A stretch of DNA of 22,287 nucleotides from CAYXDO01 sp964463485 (GTDB lineage Bacteria; Myxococcota; Kuafuiibacteriia; Kuafuiibacteriales; Kuafuiibacteriaceae), in assembly GCA_964463485.1 (NCBI GenBank), contig CAYXDO010000175.1, forward strand, positions 1-22,287, given 5' to 3'. The notes under the pieces are model-generated. The model did no database searches and had not been told where the DNA came from. It saw only the letters and a list, made by a program, of their open reading frames with translations. The stretch's first letter is position 1, and each line of letters begins with the position of its first letter. Made by a program: the position numbers and the translations under genes. Positions 22,185 through 22,287 of the stretch are shown here, in pieces.

Positions 22185-22287
22185 GGCCGAGGGCCCGTTC
22201 TAGAGGCAGGATCAGGATCGTGAGGCAGGACTAGGATCGGGCACGGGCACGGGCACGGGCACGGCATTTTCGGGACCTCGGCGGCTG
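22185..22287. repeat. Short tandem repeats after the kinase gene
   Basis: Two 18-base copies beginning GAGGCAGGA and ending AGGATCG lie at 22203-22220 and 22222-22239, differing by a TC/CT swap. They run into four copies of the hexamer CGGGCA (22238-22261). They look like slippage-type repeats in the downstream intergenic DNA. No gene or clear terminator is visible before the window ends. Confidence 0.7.

Overview
The window looks like a high-GC delta-proteobacterium of the Myxococcota type, probably the Polyangiales/Sandaracinus side. The clues are a very large Ser/Thr kinase fused to MshEN, receiver and DUF4388 modules, a Cys-rich Asp/Ala/Gly-rich lipoprotein, and uniformly GC-rich third codon positions. 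This placement is inference from gene style, not a database match.

The window splits at a tRNA-Asp gene (12902-12978, minus strand). Everything left of it (1 to about 12901) reads as one end of an integrative, probably transmissible, element inserted at the tRNA 3' end. Next to the tRNA lies a tyrosine recombinase (11774-12826), overlapped by an excisionase-type HTH protein (11587-11934). Before these come two small genes (10687-11560). Further left is a tightly packed plus-strand gene run (4161-10501). It encodes two small unknown proteins, a VWA-domain lipoprotein, two four-TM/coiled-coil membrane proteins, a three-TM protein, a TraG/VirD4-type coupling ATPase lacking its own membrane anchor, a TM/zinc-ribbon protein and a replication-relaxation (relaxosome accessory type) protein. 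Stop/start overlaps of 4-10 bases tie many of these together. Left of that are an HTH-bearing regulator of unknown family (2446-3882), a secreted TolB/CsgG-like plus lectin-like protein (646-2325) and the 3' part of an unrecognised gene (2-646). The element's other end, and any relaxase or T4SS channel genes, are not in the window.

The element carries an unusual amount of perfect dyad symmetry. A 195-base run of five solid hairpins plus weaker ones lies just ahead of the transfer-like operon (3959-4153). Perfect 12-bp and 13-bp hairpins sit inside the regulator and coupling-ATPase genes, with two 9-bp hairpins in other genes.

Right of the tRNA is chromosomal backbone. A minus-strand cluster, in transcription order, holds a Cys-rich lipoprotein (17725-18792), polA (15011-17707), an EamA-family exporter (14114-15010) and a membrane protein (13083-14105), all 0-17 bases apart. 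Divergent from it is the 1069-residue kinase fusion (18975-22184). The polymerase has an intact 5' nuclease and polymerase but appears to have lost its proofreading active site. The window ends in short tandem repeats after the kinase gene.

Best candidate for an undescribed system: the 4839-10501 cassette, read here as a compact DNA-transfer module with a split coupling protein.
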